Assembly (NCBI GenBank): GCA_030609975.1
Contig: JAUWSR010000224.1
Span: 1-6,530 of the forward strand
Direction: 5' to 3'
Length of the DNA stretch: 6,530 bases
DNA from: Acidobacteriota bacterium
GTDB lineage: Bacteria; Acidobacteriota; Aminicenantia; Aminicenantales; Aminicenantaceae
Part shown: piece by piece, positions 1 through 6,371 of the stretch
How the letters are laid out: every line of letters starts with the position of its first letter
Numbering within the stretch: the stretch's first letter is position 1
Program-made: the position numbers and the translations under genes
Notes under the pieces: generated by a model
Databases searched by the model: none
Told to the model about the DNA's origin: nothing
Seen by the model: only the letters and a program-made list of their open reading frames with translations

Positions 1-206
1 CCGATTCAGGGCTTACTGGCGATCGCCCATCAGACTCTCACGCTGGTTTAGAGCCAAGTATAGACAACAAATATTATCATAGGTCCATGCAAAAAATACT
101 ATAATATGTAAATAAGTGCTTGCAGAAAATGACACATTTGTGTCTTTTATGCCTCTTTGGGCTGTATTTATTCGTCCAAGCAAACACAATAGGGGATAGG
201 TTCGTG
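1..206. other. A/T-rich intergenic stretch at the left edge, no assignable gene
   Basis: No reading frame here can be assigned to a gene. All three plus-strand frames run in from the left edge and stop at 49-51, 80-82 and 102-104, so the C-terminal tail of a plus-strand gene could be present, but none of the three short tails is recognisable. From about 60 onward the sequence is A/T-rich and dense in stops. It contains a TATAAT at 100-105 without a convincing -35 box, and the dyad at 127-148 described separately. If a plus-strand gene does end here, it is convergent with the DsrE-family gene that ends at 207. Confidence 0.5.
127..148. terminator. Near-perfect dyad with flanking A and T runs, possible bidirectional terminator
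   Basis: Two 10-base arms (127-136 and 139-148) are inverted repeats with 9 of 10 positions matching and a two-base centre. The core is GACAC-ATTT-GTGTC. An A run precedes it and TTTT follows it on the plus strand; on the minus strand the same hairpin is followed by ATTTT. It lies about 60 bases downstream of the DsrE-family stop codon, which suits a terminator for that gene and for anything convergent from the left. The stem is short and not very G/C-rich, so a symmetric protein-binding operator is a real alternative. Confidence 0.4.
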
Positions 207-650
207 TTAAAAGGTGATGGTGGTCCAGTCACTCTTGAGCATCTCGGTAAGAGGGACTCCCATGTATTTAACCTCGATCCCCAGTGATTCCAGTTTGTCG
301 GATACTCCGTAGAGATCAGCGCAGGCTTTGCAGGCCACGATTTCCACCCCGGCCTCTTTCATCTGTTTGATTCCCTTTTGCAGTTCCTTATCTTCCGATA
401 AGAGTTTGGAGGAGGGGCCCCAGATCAGAAAACGGATCTCTTCCCACCACCCTCTCTTTTTGGCGTTGAAAGTGTACATAAAGACCATCTTGAGGGCCAC
501 TTCCCGGTCACCACTTGTCCAAACTACCAAGAGTTTGGAGGGCGTTTCCAGGCTATTGTCTGGAGAGATTGGTTTTTCTTCACCGGCGTAAACGTTTAAA
601 AACATGCCTAACACAAACAGTAGAAGTGATGTTGCGATTATTTTTTTCAT
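207..650 (-). CDS. Exported DsrE-family protein with a CxxC motif
   Basis: This is a 147-residue protein with a Sec signal peptide: MKK, a hydrophobic stretch at about residues 4-20, and a likely cleavage after Val-Tyr-Ala (20-22). The mature part matches the DsrE/DsrF-like fold: a first strand at 39-45 (KLLVVWTSG), a helix, a second strand near 72-78 (IRFLIWGPS), a helix with the GIKQMKEAGVEIVAC pattern, then Cys107-Lys-Ala-Cys110 and a final GIEVKYMG strand. DsrE relatives are small sulfur-handling or sulfur-carrier proteins, often with reactive cysteines. Most are cytoplasmic, so the signal peptide suggests a periplasmic role in redox or sulfur chemistry, which is inference. The ATG at 650 is preceded by AAGG seven bases upstream. 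The gene has its own promoter and is probably transcribed alone or together with read-through from the MBL gene. Confidence 0.85.
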   Translation of the reverse strand: MKKIIATSLLLFVLGMFLNVYAGEEKPISPDNSLETPSKLLVVWTSGDREVALKMVFMYTFNAKKRGWWEEIRFLIWGPSSKLLSEDKELQKGIKQMKEAGVEIVACKACADLYGVSDKLESLGIEVKYMGVPLTEMLKSDWTTITF

Positions 651-662
651 TGCAGTACCTTA

Positions 663-692
663 TCAAGCGTTAGAATCTTCTTCCCTTATCAT
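663..692 (-). CDS. Putative nine-residue leader peptide upstream of the DsrE-family gene
   Basis: On the minus strand a perfect AGGAGG (698-703) stands five bases before an ATG at 692. This ATG opens a nine-codon frame, MIREEDSNA, that ends in tandem TGA and TAA stops. The stronger ribosome binding site of this transcript belongs to the short frame, not to the DsrE-family gene. That gene's own ATG follows 12 bases after the leader's TGA, in the same frame. The arrangement would allow translational coupling or a leader-type control. It has no runs of a single regulatory amino acid and no obvious attenuator hairpin. It could also be chance, or a decayed upstream start of the same gene. Confidence 0.35.
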   Translation of the reverse strand: MIREEDSNA

Positions 693-723
693 TTTATCCT
701 CCTAATTATATGGGTATACTAGG

Positions 724-752
724 AATATAGCCCGATTTAAGAAATAAATCAA
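724..752 (-). promoter_or_regulatory. Sigma70-type promoter for the DsrE-family gene
   Basis: Read on the minus strand, TTGATT (plus positions 747-752) and TATATT (724-729) are separated by exactly 17 bases. They match the -35 consensus at four of six positions and the -10 consensus at five of six. Transcription would start near 717, leaving an untranslated leader of roughly 65 bases that includes the nine-codon leader frame. The surrounding DNA is A/T-rich. It lies downstream of the MBL-fold gene, so it separates the DsrE-family gene from the three-gene cluster. Confidence 0.55.
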
Positions 753-868
753 GCTTAAAGCAGATGAACAACCAGATGAACAACTTATTTTTGTTCTTGA
801 CTCTTCTTGAGCGCCTGAGAGATAGCGCTGTCGCTGGTAAGAGCATAGGAATCTCCCCAACCCAACTA

Positions 869-1501
869 TCAGGAAGAGCGCCACAACACATCTCCACAGA
901 GCATGGGAGAATGAGATTTGCCGGAAAAGACGGCATATTCCTTTTTTTCAACTCCCAGCATGGTCGCTTCACCGTGACCGGGAAATACACGCGTTTCATC
1001 AGGCAAAACAAAGATCTTGGCTTCTAACGAAGTGATGATCTGCCGGAAAGCTTCAGGGTTGGCTGTGCGCCCCGGCCCGTGCGGGAAGAGAGTGTCACCG
1101 GAAAAGAGGATATCCTTCAGCAGGAAACACAGGCTGCCGGGAGTATGACCTGGGGTATGGAGTACCCACAGCGCGTGTTTGCCGAAGGTGAGGTGGTCCC
1201 CGTCTTCCAGATAGATGTCTGGAGTCACTGGAAGGCAAGATGCGTCGGCTGTTTGAGCAGCGACTGGGAGCTTGAGCTCCTCTTTGAGTGACTTGAGCGA
1301 TCCTGTGTGGTCAAAATGATTGTGGGTGATCAATAGGTAGCGGGGAACCGTCCCCTTTAATTCTTGGAGCACACGTTCCGCTTCGCCGGGGGCATCGATC
1401 AAAACACTTTCCTGAGAGGCAGTGCAGGTTATGATGTAGGTATTTGTTCCGTAAGGAGAAGTTTCCAGCCGTTTGATCCGGATGTTTTGATCGTCTATCA
1501 C
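869..1501 (-). CDS. MBL-fold metallohydrolase (glyoxalase II-like)
   Basis: A 210-residue metallo-beta-lactamase-fold hydrolase, cytoplasmic and of normal length for small glyoxalase II-like proteins. All metal motifs are present: THNHFDH at 59-65 (His60, His62, Asp64, His65), PGHTPGS with His119, SGDTLF with bridging Asp136, and FPGHG with His176. The GPGRT segment at 142-146 matches the GRT loop of this subfamily. Members bind two metal ions and hydrolyse thioesters or related bonds; the substrate here is unknown. The start is GTG, nine bases after the TAA of the oxoamine synthase and in the same frame, with no clear Shine-Dalgarno sequence, so translation probably depends on coupling to the gene before it. 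The last 15 or so residues extend beyond the usual end of the fold and are not recognisable. Confidence 0.88.
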   Translation of the reverse strand: MIDDQNIRIKRLETSPYGTNTYIITCTASQESVLIDAPGEAERVLQELKGTVPRYLLITHNHFDHTGSLKSLKEELKLPVAAQTADASCLPVTPDIYLEDGDHLTFGKHALWVLHTPGHTPGSLCFLLKDILFSGDTLFPHGPGRTANPEAFRQIITSLEAKIFVLPDETRVFPGHGEATMLGVEKKEYAVFSGKSHSPMLCGDVLWRSS

Positions 1502-1510
1502 AGACTTGTT

Positions 1511-2809
1511 TTAAGCAGACGCTGGATCCCAGTCTTCTGTTTCTGAAAAGACCTCCTGGAGGATAGCCACCGCCCGGTCCATTTGCTCTTTTGTGTGTTT
1601 GGATGACACGGAGAGCCGGAGCCGGGTCTTGTTTTTTGAAACCGCCGGGTAAGCGACCACTCCGGTGTACAGGCCTTTGGCTTGGATTCTTCGGCTGATC
1701 TCGCGCAAGCGCGGGTCGGAGCCTGCCATGACTGGAACGACCTGGGATTTGGTATCGGCGATATCCAGGCCCGCGGCCTTAAGTTGAGCGTGCATATAAT
1801 GGGTGTTTTCCCAGAGTTGGTCGCGTTCGGATTTATCCTTTCCGAACAGTTCCAAGACCTTGAGGATTCCGGCAGCCGTGTGCGGGGCCATGGCACAGGA
1901 GAACACATAGGAATTGGAGTACATCCTGAGGTAGGTCATGAGCTTTTGTTCTCCGGCGGCAAAACCACCAATGGCTCCGAAGGATTTGCTGAAGGTCCCG
2001 ATGGCGATGTCGACCTCGTCTTCCAGACCGAAATGCTCGGCCACGCCTCCACCTTTATCTCCGAATATGAGGGAGGCATGTGCTTCATCCACCAGGATCT
2101 TGGCACCGTACTGCTTGCAGATGGGGACCAATTCCGGCAGATTGGACAGATCTCCGTCCATGCTGTAGACACCTTCGATACAGACAATGGTACGCCGGCC
2201 CTCTAAGCCTTTCAGGGTTTTTTCAAGGTGTTTGGGGTTGTTGTGTGCGAAGACCCGGATGTCTGCGCCTCCGAGGCGGACACCATCGTAGATGGAAGCA
2301 TGGGACAGGATATCCAGGACGGCCACATCACCCGGATGGAGCAGTGCCGAAAGGATGCCTATGTTGGTGCCATAACCCGTGGCGAAAACAATGGCGGCTT
2401 CCTTTCCTTTTAATCGTGCGATTTCTTCTTCCAGGATCTTGACGGGATAGGAAAAGCCGCTGAGCAGGGGGGCGGATACCGCTCCAGTACCGAATTTATC
2501 GATGGTGGCTTTCACCGTTTCCATAACTTCCGGATGAAAGGAGTAACCCAGATAGTTGTAAGAACAAAAATTGAGAAAAGTACGGACCGAATTGGTGTTG
2601 TGGTCGAAAACCTCGAATTCGGTCTTGGGCCCGGTCATCATGGGTTGGCCGTAGACCATATACTCTTTACGGATTCCATCTGCTACGTATTCCCAGAAGT
2701 AATCGGCAATTTCGAAAAGGTCGTCGCTGTCCAGATCTTGGAAATCAATCAGAGAGTAGTCAGCACAGTTGATGGTTTTTCCTTCTAAGTCCTTTTTCCT
2801 CAGGGGCAT
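1511..2809 (-). CDS. Alpha-oxoamine synthase, serine palmitoyltransferase-like
   Basis: A PLP-dependent fold-type I enzyme of 432 residues from the preferred ATG. The family condenses an amino acid with an acyl thioester, releasing CO2, to give an amino ketone. Visible landmarks are FCSYNYLG (81-88), the His170 that stacks on PLP in LSHASIYDG, GVYSMDGD, VDEAH with Asp241 and His244, the Schiff-base Lys275 in GTFSKSFG, and a late PAV plus RLRLS segment (388-400). EHFGLEDEVDIAIGTFSKS and the C-terminal part resemble serine palmitoyltransferase more than 8-amino-7-oxononanoate synthase or 2-amino-3-ketobutyrate ligase. The usual GSR of the substrate loop is replaced by SAP (positions 112-114 within GTGAVSAPLLSG). 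A 45-residue N-terminal extension precedes the core. An in-frame GTG at 2830 would add seven residues, but the ATG at 2809 has AGGAGA five bases upstream. The substrate is not settled. Confidence 0.82.
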   Translation of the reverse strand: MPLRKKDLEGKTINCADYSLIDFQDLDSDDLFEIADYFWEYVADGIRKEYMVYGQPMMTGPKTEFEVFDHNTNSVRTFLNFCSYNYLGYSFHPEVMETVKATIDKFGTGAVSAPLLSGFSYPVKILEEEIARLKGKEAAIVFATGYGTNIGILSALLHPGDVAVLDILSHASIYDGVRLGGADIRVFAHNNPKHLEKTLKGLEGRRTIVCIEGVYSMDGDLSNLPELVPICKQYGAKILVDEAHASLIFGDKGGGVAEHFGLEDEVDIAIGTFSKSFGAIGGFAAGEQKLMTYLRMYSNSYVFSCAMAPHTAAGILKVLELFGKDKSERDQLWENTHYMHAQLKAAGLDIADTKSQVVPVMAGSDPRLREISRRIQAKGLYTGVVAYPAVSKNKTRLRLSVSSKHTKEQMDRAVAILQEVFSETEDWDPASA

Positions 2810-2814
2810 ATTTA

Positions 2815-2820
2815 TCTCCT
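2815..2820 (-). promoter_or_regulatory. Ribosome binding site that fixes the oxoamine synthase start
   Basis: On the minus strand AGGAGA overlaps the last base of the M20 peptidase TAA and lies five bases before the ATG at 2809. The in-frame GTG at 2830 has no comparable site and would overlap the peptidase gene by 11 bases, so the ATG is preferred. The overlap of stop codon and ribosome binding site is typical of translational coupling. Confidence 0.75.
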
Positions 2821-4391
2821 TAGTCTTCACCCAGCATCAGGATGGCAGCGTAGGTTTCAATTCCGGTCCAGAGATTTCCGATGCGCAGATTCTCATCCGG
2901 TTGATGCTGGTTGTTGTCGTGGTTAGCGATCGGTAGTCCGATGATGGGGACCTGGAGCAAATCCTCGAACATATAGATCGGGAGCGAACCTCCCAGGGAA
3001 GGCAAGAGCACGGGTTTTTTGTCGCTGTGAGCGACCAGCGCGCGGATGACCAGTTTGGAGATGGGAAGATCCATGGAGGTACGGGAAGCTTTGTAGCCGC
3101 TCTCGGTGTGGCGCACTCGGGCCAGAAAGGGATATTTCATCCGGGTTTCGAGATCTGGTTCGGCATATACGACATGGTATCCCTGCTGTTTAATGTGGTT
3201 TATGACCTTTTGGACCATATCTTTGGGATCATTGTCTTTGACCATACGGATATCCAGGGCAGCGGTGGCTGATGAGGGGATAATGGTTCGGGCCTGATCT
3301 CCCACCCAGCCGCTGTTGAGGCCGTTGACATTGAGCGCCGGGTTTTGAACGGCTTCCAAAAGACTGGGCCAATAATCCTCAGTTCCACTGAAGCCATAGT
3401 TTTCTTTGATATGGGCTTCGTAGGAGGGAATGGCCTTGAGGGCATTTATCTCATTTTCGGTTAATGGGACAACCGTATCGTAAAAGCCTTCGATCTTCAC
3501 GCGGCCGTTCGTGCCTCTCATAGAAGCCAGGAGATGAGCCAGGCGTATGCCCGGATTGGGCACCCAGTTTCCATAGTGTCCGCTGTGGACGCTGGCATTG
3601 GGGCCATAGACTGTGATCTGCATGCTTGTGATACCCCGGACTCCGAAAAACAGCGTGGGAGCGCCGGAGTAGTAGGTGGGACCATCACACATAAACAGCA
3701 CATCACAGGTCAACAGATCCTTATGTTCGCGCAGGAAGGGGAAGAGATTGGTAGAACCGGCCTCTTCTTCACCCTCAAGGATGAACTTGAGGTTGTTTCT
3801 TAAGGGAATGCCGCCTTCGTGCAGGGCATCCAAAGCGGTGAGGATTCCGATGATCGGGGCCCGGTCGTCGCTGGTTCCCCGGGCGTAGATACGCCAATCT
3901 TCATCGTATTTGGTGCTGGGATCAGGGTAGGGGATGGGCTTGGGTTCTGCTGTCCCTGCTTTGAGCTTTCCCGGCCGCAGGGTCGGCTTGAAGGGGTGAG
4001 TTTCGGTCCAACTGGAAGGGTCCACAGGCTGTCCGTCATAGTGGACATAAAACATCAAGGTTCGGGCGGCACCGGGGACCTTGAGCTCACCGAAAACCAC
4101 AGGATTGCCGGCTGTCTCCATAATCTGGGTTGCGATTCCTCGCTTCTCCATCATCTTTAGTATGTGTTCCGCGTTTTTCCTGACGTTCACATGATCGCTG
4201 GACACATTGGGGATGGAAAGCAGCTCTACGAATTCATCGATAATTTTATGCTCGTGGGAAGTGCGATATTTACGGACTTCCTGCTGGAGATTATCTTGCC
4301 GTGCCTGAGCTGAAAAGGGCACAATCAGGGCCGTCACGACTATAAATATCCATACGTGAGGCGATGTCAACTTGGCTTTTATCTTCTTCAT
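2820..4391 (-). CDS. Secreted M20-family metallopeptidase (dipeptidase, carnosinase-like)
   Basis: A 523-residue zinc peptidase with a signal peptide (hydrophobic core about 13-27, likely cleavage after Ala-Gln-Ala at 28-30), so it acts in the periplasm or outside the cell. All di-zinc residues of the M20 family can be placed: His117 with Asp119 in VHYDGQP, bridging Asp175 in RGTSDDR, catalytic Glu209 and ligand Glu210 in EGEEEAGS, Asp236 in CDGP, and the last ligand His496 in NNQHQPDEN. The inserted lid or dimerisation domain is intact, with VHSGHYG at 268-274, and the DIRMV and GGSLP motifs follow. The family cleaves dipeptides and other small amide substrates. It is the first gene of a three-gene minus-strand cluster, ahead of the oxoamine synthase. 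Its own ribosome binding site is weak. Confidence 0.9.
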   Translation of the reverse strand: MKKIKAKLTSPHVWIFIVVTALIVPFSAQARQDNLQQEVRKYRTSHEHKIIDEFVELLSIPNVSSDHVNVRKNAEHILKMMEKRGIATQIMETAGNPVVFGELKVPGAARTLMFYVHYDGQPVDPSSWTETHPFKPTLRPGKLKAGTAEPKPIPYPDPSTKYDEDWRIYARGTSDDRAPIIGILTALDALHEGGIPLRNNLKFILEGEEEAGSTNLFPFLREHKDLLTCDVLFMCDGPTYYSGAPTLFFGVRGITSMQITVYGPNASVHSGHYGNWVPNPGIRLAHLLASMRGTNGRVKIEGFYDTVVPLTENEINALKAIPSYEAHIKENYGFSGTEDYWPSLLEAVQNPALNVNGLNSGWVGDQARTIIPSSATAALDIRMVKDNDPKDMVQKVINHIKQQGYHVVYAEPDLETRMKYPFLARVRHTESGYKASRTSMDLPISKLVIRALVAHSDKKPVLLPSLGGSLPIYMFEDLLQVPIIGLPIANHDNNQHQPDENLRIGNLWTGIETYAAILMLGED

Positions 4392-4452
4392 TTTGGGTCT
4401 TATCTTTCTCTTTTTTCAGTCAAAATACACACCACGCCCCAAATTTCCCCTC

Positions 4453-4482
4453 ACCTTAACACAAGCCCAATTCTCAAGTCAA
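4453..4482 (-). promoter_or_regulatory. Weak candidate promoter for the peptidase operon
   Basis: On the minus strand TTGACT (plus 4477-4482) matches five of six -35 consensus positions. The best -10 at the right distance is TAAGGT (4453-4458) after 18 bases, which matches only three of six positions. A second TTTGACT copy lies nearer the start codon, at about 4418-4424. An activator-assisted promoter would look like this, but the call rests mainly on the operon needing a promoter in this divergent gap. Confidence 0.25.
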
Positions 4483-4514
4483 ATCAGTGCCGATTCGCGC
4501 TTTTTTTCTATTCG

Positions 4515-4542
4515 TTGACCCAATTGCTTCGGATGTTATACT
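4515..4542 (+). promoter_or_regulatory. Sigma70-type promoter for the ABC-class ATPase gene
   Basis: TTGACC (4515-4520) and TATACT (4537-4542) are 16 bases apart, each matching five of six consensus positions. Transcription would begin near 4549, giving an untranslated leader of about 68 bases before the TTG start at 4617. This is the strongest promoter-like pair in the divergent gap 4392-4616. Confidence 0.55.
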
Positions 4543-4602
4543 TAAACTGGATTATTTACGAGTTGAGATCGTTTCTGTTGAAACTTTAAGAGAGCCATCC
4601 TC

Positions 4603-4609
4603 AAGGGAG
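4603..4609 (+). promoter_or_regulatory. Ribosome binding site supporting a TTG start
   Basis: AAGGGAG ends seven bases before the TTG at 4617. There is no in-frame ATG nearby that fits the expected N-terminus of the family, so the TTG is the best start. Confidence 0.65.
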
Positions 4610-4616
4610 AATACAT

Positions 4617-6329
4617 TTGAAAAGTGGTGACGATTTAAGTGCGCAGTTAAGACGCATCGATGGGAAAGGCTACAAAGCCTACAACGATATCCAAGGGAGT
4701 TATAATTTTCGGGATTATAGCCTGCACCTAGATCATGTGCAGGCAGATCCTTTTGCAGCGCCCAGCCGGGTGAGAGTGCAGGTTGATCAGAGGAAGGCCG
4801 GATTCCCCGCCTCTAGCTATCGATCGAAAAGCCGGGAGATCGCCCTGCGGGATTATCTCACACGGGAATTTAGCCAAGCCTGCAGGAAATACTTTCGGGG
4901 AAATAGAGGAACAGGGAACAGTGGTGTGATTTGTATCGATTTGCCGGGGCAGGAGATTTTGGAGCGATCTTCGTTTTTTGTGACGGATTCCCAGGTTGAG
5001 GCGCGTTTCACCATGGGGCTTCCAGCCTATGGCCGTAGGATCGCAGGGAAACAGGCTGAATCGATGTTTTTTGAGGAGCTGCCTCGGATCATTTATGCTT
5101 CTTTATTCTTTAAGGACCTGGATCATGAGGAATTGGTCCGGCATGTGGAGACCAGTGAAGATGCGGATTATCTGAGAGAGAAACTCGCCGAGTTGGGCCT
5201 GGTTGCCTTTGTCGCTCAGGGTGCTGTCCTTCCCAGAGAGAGCGGGATTGAGCTTCGCCCTCTCAACAAAGGGCGAGTCGTGGCGTTTGAACCGCCTGAA
5301 TCATTCAATGTGGAAATTGAGCTTCCCAATCGAGGAAAGATCACAGGCATGGGAATCCCCCGGGGTGTGACCTTGATCGTGGGAGGTGGCTATCATGGGA
5401 AGAGCACCTTGCTCCATGCCTTGGAGTTGGGAGTTTATAACCACGTTCCGGGTGACGGCCGGGAATTTGTGATCACGGATCCCCTGGCTGTCAAGATCCG
5501 GGCTGAGGATGGACGCAGCATCTCCAAGGTGGATATCTCACCTTTTATCACCAACCTTCCTTTTGGAAAAGATACCGTAGGATTTTCCAGCGAAGATGCC
5601 AGTGGGAGCACATCCCAGGCTGCCAACACCATCGAGGCCTTGGAAGTCGGGGCCCAGGTTCTGCTGATCGATGAGGACACCTCCGCCACCAACTTTATGA
5701 TCCGGGACCACCGCATGCAGGAATTGGTGTCCAAGGAACAGGAGCCCATCACACCCTTCATTGATAAGATCCAGCAGCTTTATAAGGAAAAGGGAGTGTC
5801 CACGATCCTGGTCATTGGAGGCTCGGGGGATTACTTTGATGTGGCTGATCACGTGATCTGTATGGTCGAATACAGACCACAGGATGTGACGGGGAGAGCT
5901 CGGGAGATCGCTGAAAAGTACCGAGCCGAGCGTAAGGCCGAGGGCGGAGAGGGATTTGGGGATATTACCGCGCGGATCCCGATCGCAGACAGCCTCGATC
6001 CCAGCCGGGGGCGCAGACCGGTCAAGATCTCAGCTAAGGGCCGGGAAACGATCCTCTTTGGACGACACCTCATCGAACTCCAGGCTGTGGAACAATTGGT
6101 GGACCCGAGTCAGACTAAGGCCATCGGTGATGCCATCCATTTTGCTGCAAAAATTATGGATGGGAGCCGGGCACTGGCAGAGATTATCACTGAAGTGCTT
6201 GCTGAAATTGCGGAGGGTGGGTTAGATGTGCTGAATCCCCGGCCGATGGGAGATTATGCCGTTTTTCGGGGTTTGGAATTGGCGGCTGCGATCAATCGCT
6301 TACGCAGTCTGCGTGTAAAACACGTGTAG
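4617..6329 (+). CDS. ABC-class ATPase of the MRB1590-like family, function unknown
   Basis: A 570-residue soluble protein of the 'predicted ATPase of the ABC class' family (ABC_ATPase in Pfam). The N-terminal domain carries the family signature: KAYNDIQGSYNF at 20-31, then HVQADPFAAPSR at 40-51. The nucleotide-binding core has Walker A GGGYHGKST (256-264, Lys262), an ABC-signature-like ASGSTSQA (328-335), Walker B VLLIDED (348-354, Asp352 and Glu353) and IGGSGDYFDVAD (400-411) where the switch region is expected. A C-terminal domain of about 100 residues with a long helical part follows from about 465. There are no membrane segments or partner permease, so it is not a transporter. The trypanosome relative MRB1590 binds RNA through a pore motif and takes part in mitochondrial RNA editing; the bacterial role is not established. 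The gene starts with TTG and has its own promoter, divergent from the peptidase operon. Confidence 0.88.
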   Translation: MKSGDDLSAQLRRIDGKGYKAYNDIQGSYNFRDYSLHLDHVQADPFAAPSRVRVQVDQRKAGFPASSYRSKSREIALRDYLTREFSQACRKYFRGNRGTGNSGVICIDLPGQEILERSSFFVTDSQVEARFTMGLPAYGRRIAGKQAESMFFEELPRIIYASLFFKDLDHEELVRHVETSEDADYLREKLAELGLVAFVAQGAVLPRESGIELRPLNKGRVVAFEPPESFNVEIELPNRGKITGMGIPRGVTLIVGGGYHGKSTLLHALELGVYNHVPGDGREFVITDPLAVKIRAEDGRSISKVDISPFITNLPFGKDTVGFSSEDASGSTSQAANTIEALEVGAQVLLIDEDTSATNFMIRDHRMQELVSKEQEPITPFIDKIQQLYKEKGVSTILVIGGSGDYFDVADHVICMVEYRPQDVTGRAREIAEKYRAERKAEGGEGFGDITARIPIADSLDPSRGRRPVKISAKGRETILFGRHLIELQAVEQLVDPSQTKAIGDAIHFAAKIMDGSRALAEIITEVLAEIAEGGLDVLNPRPMGDYAVFRGLELAAAINRLRSLRVKHV

Positions 6330-6371
6330 GGCCCGACGACTCGGCGGGCCTGATATGGAATTGTTTTTTTT
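6330..6371 (+). terminator. G/C-rich hairpin with delayed T-tract after the ABC-class ATPase gene
   Basis: GGCCCG (6330-6335) and CGGGCC (6345-6350) form a six-pair stem directly after the TAG stop. A run of eight T lies at 6364-6371. The 13 bases between stem and T-run are more than an intrinsic terminator normally has, so it may be a weak terminator or a 3' stabilising hairpin. A new promoter-like site follows at once, which favours some termination here. Confidence 0.4.

Noticed and set aside
18..27. GGCGATCGCC palindrome, identical to the extended HIP1 element abundant in cyanobacteria
   Set aside because: It occurs only here among the stretches I examined. HIP1 is diagnostic only when frequent, and the genes do not look cyanobacterial.
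663..665. TGA upstream of the DsrE-family ATG as a possible selenocysteine codon joining the leader to the main gene
   Set aside because: A TAA follows immediately in the same frame, so recoding the TGA would not connect the two reading frames.
792..836. AGCGC/GCGCT pairing between the MBL and DsrE-family genes as a terminator
   Set aside because: The stem is only five pairs with a ten-base loop and there is no adjacent T-run on the minus strand.
702..1011. Minus-strand open frames overlapping the end of the MBL gene
   Set aside because: They overlap the MBL gene in other phases, have Cys- and Arg-rich low-quality composition, and lack ribosome binding sites.
1682..2442. Plus-strand open frames of up to 174 codons opposite the oxoamine synthase
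   Set aside because: They mirror a gene whose protein sequence and motifs are clearly real; they match no family and have no promoter or start signal.
4356..4589. Plus-strand 77-codon frame across the divergent promoter region
   Set aside because: It overlaps the signal peptide of the peptidase gene and the promoter pair at 4515-4542, and its composition simply reflects A/T-rich DNA.
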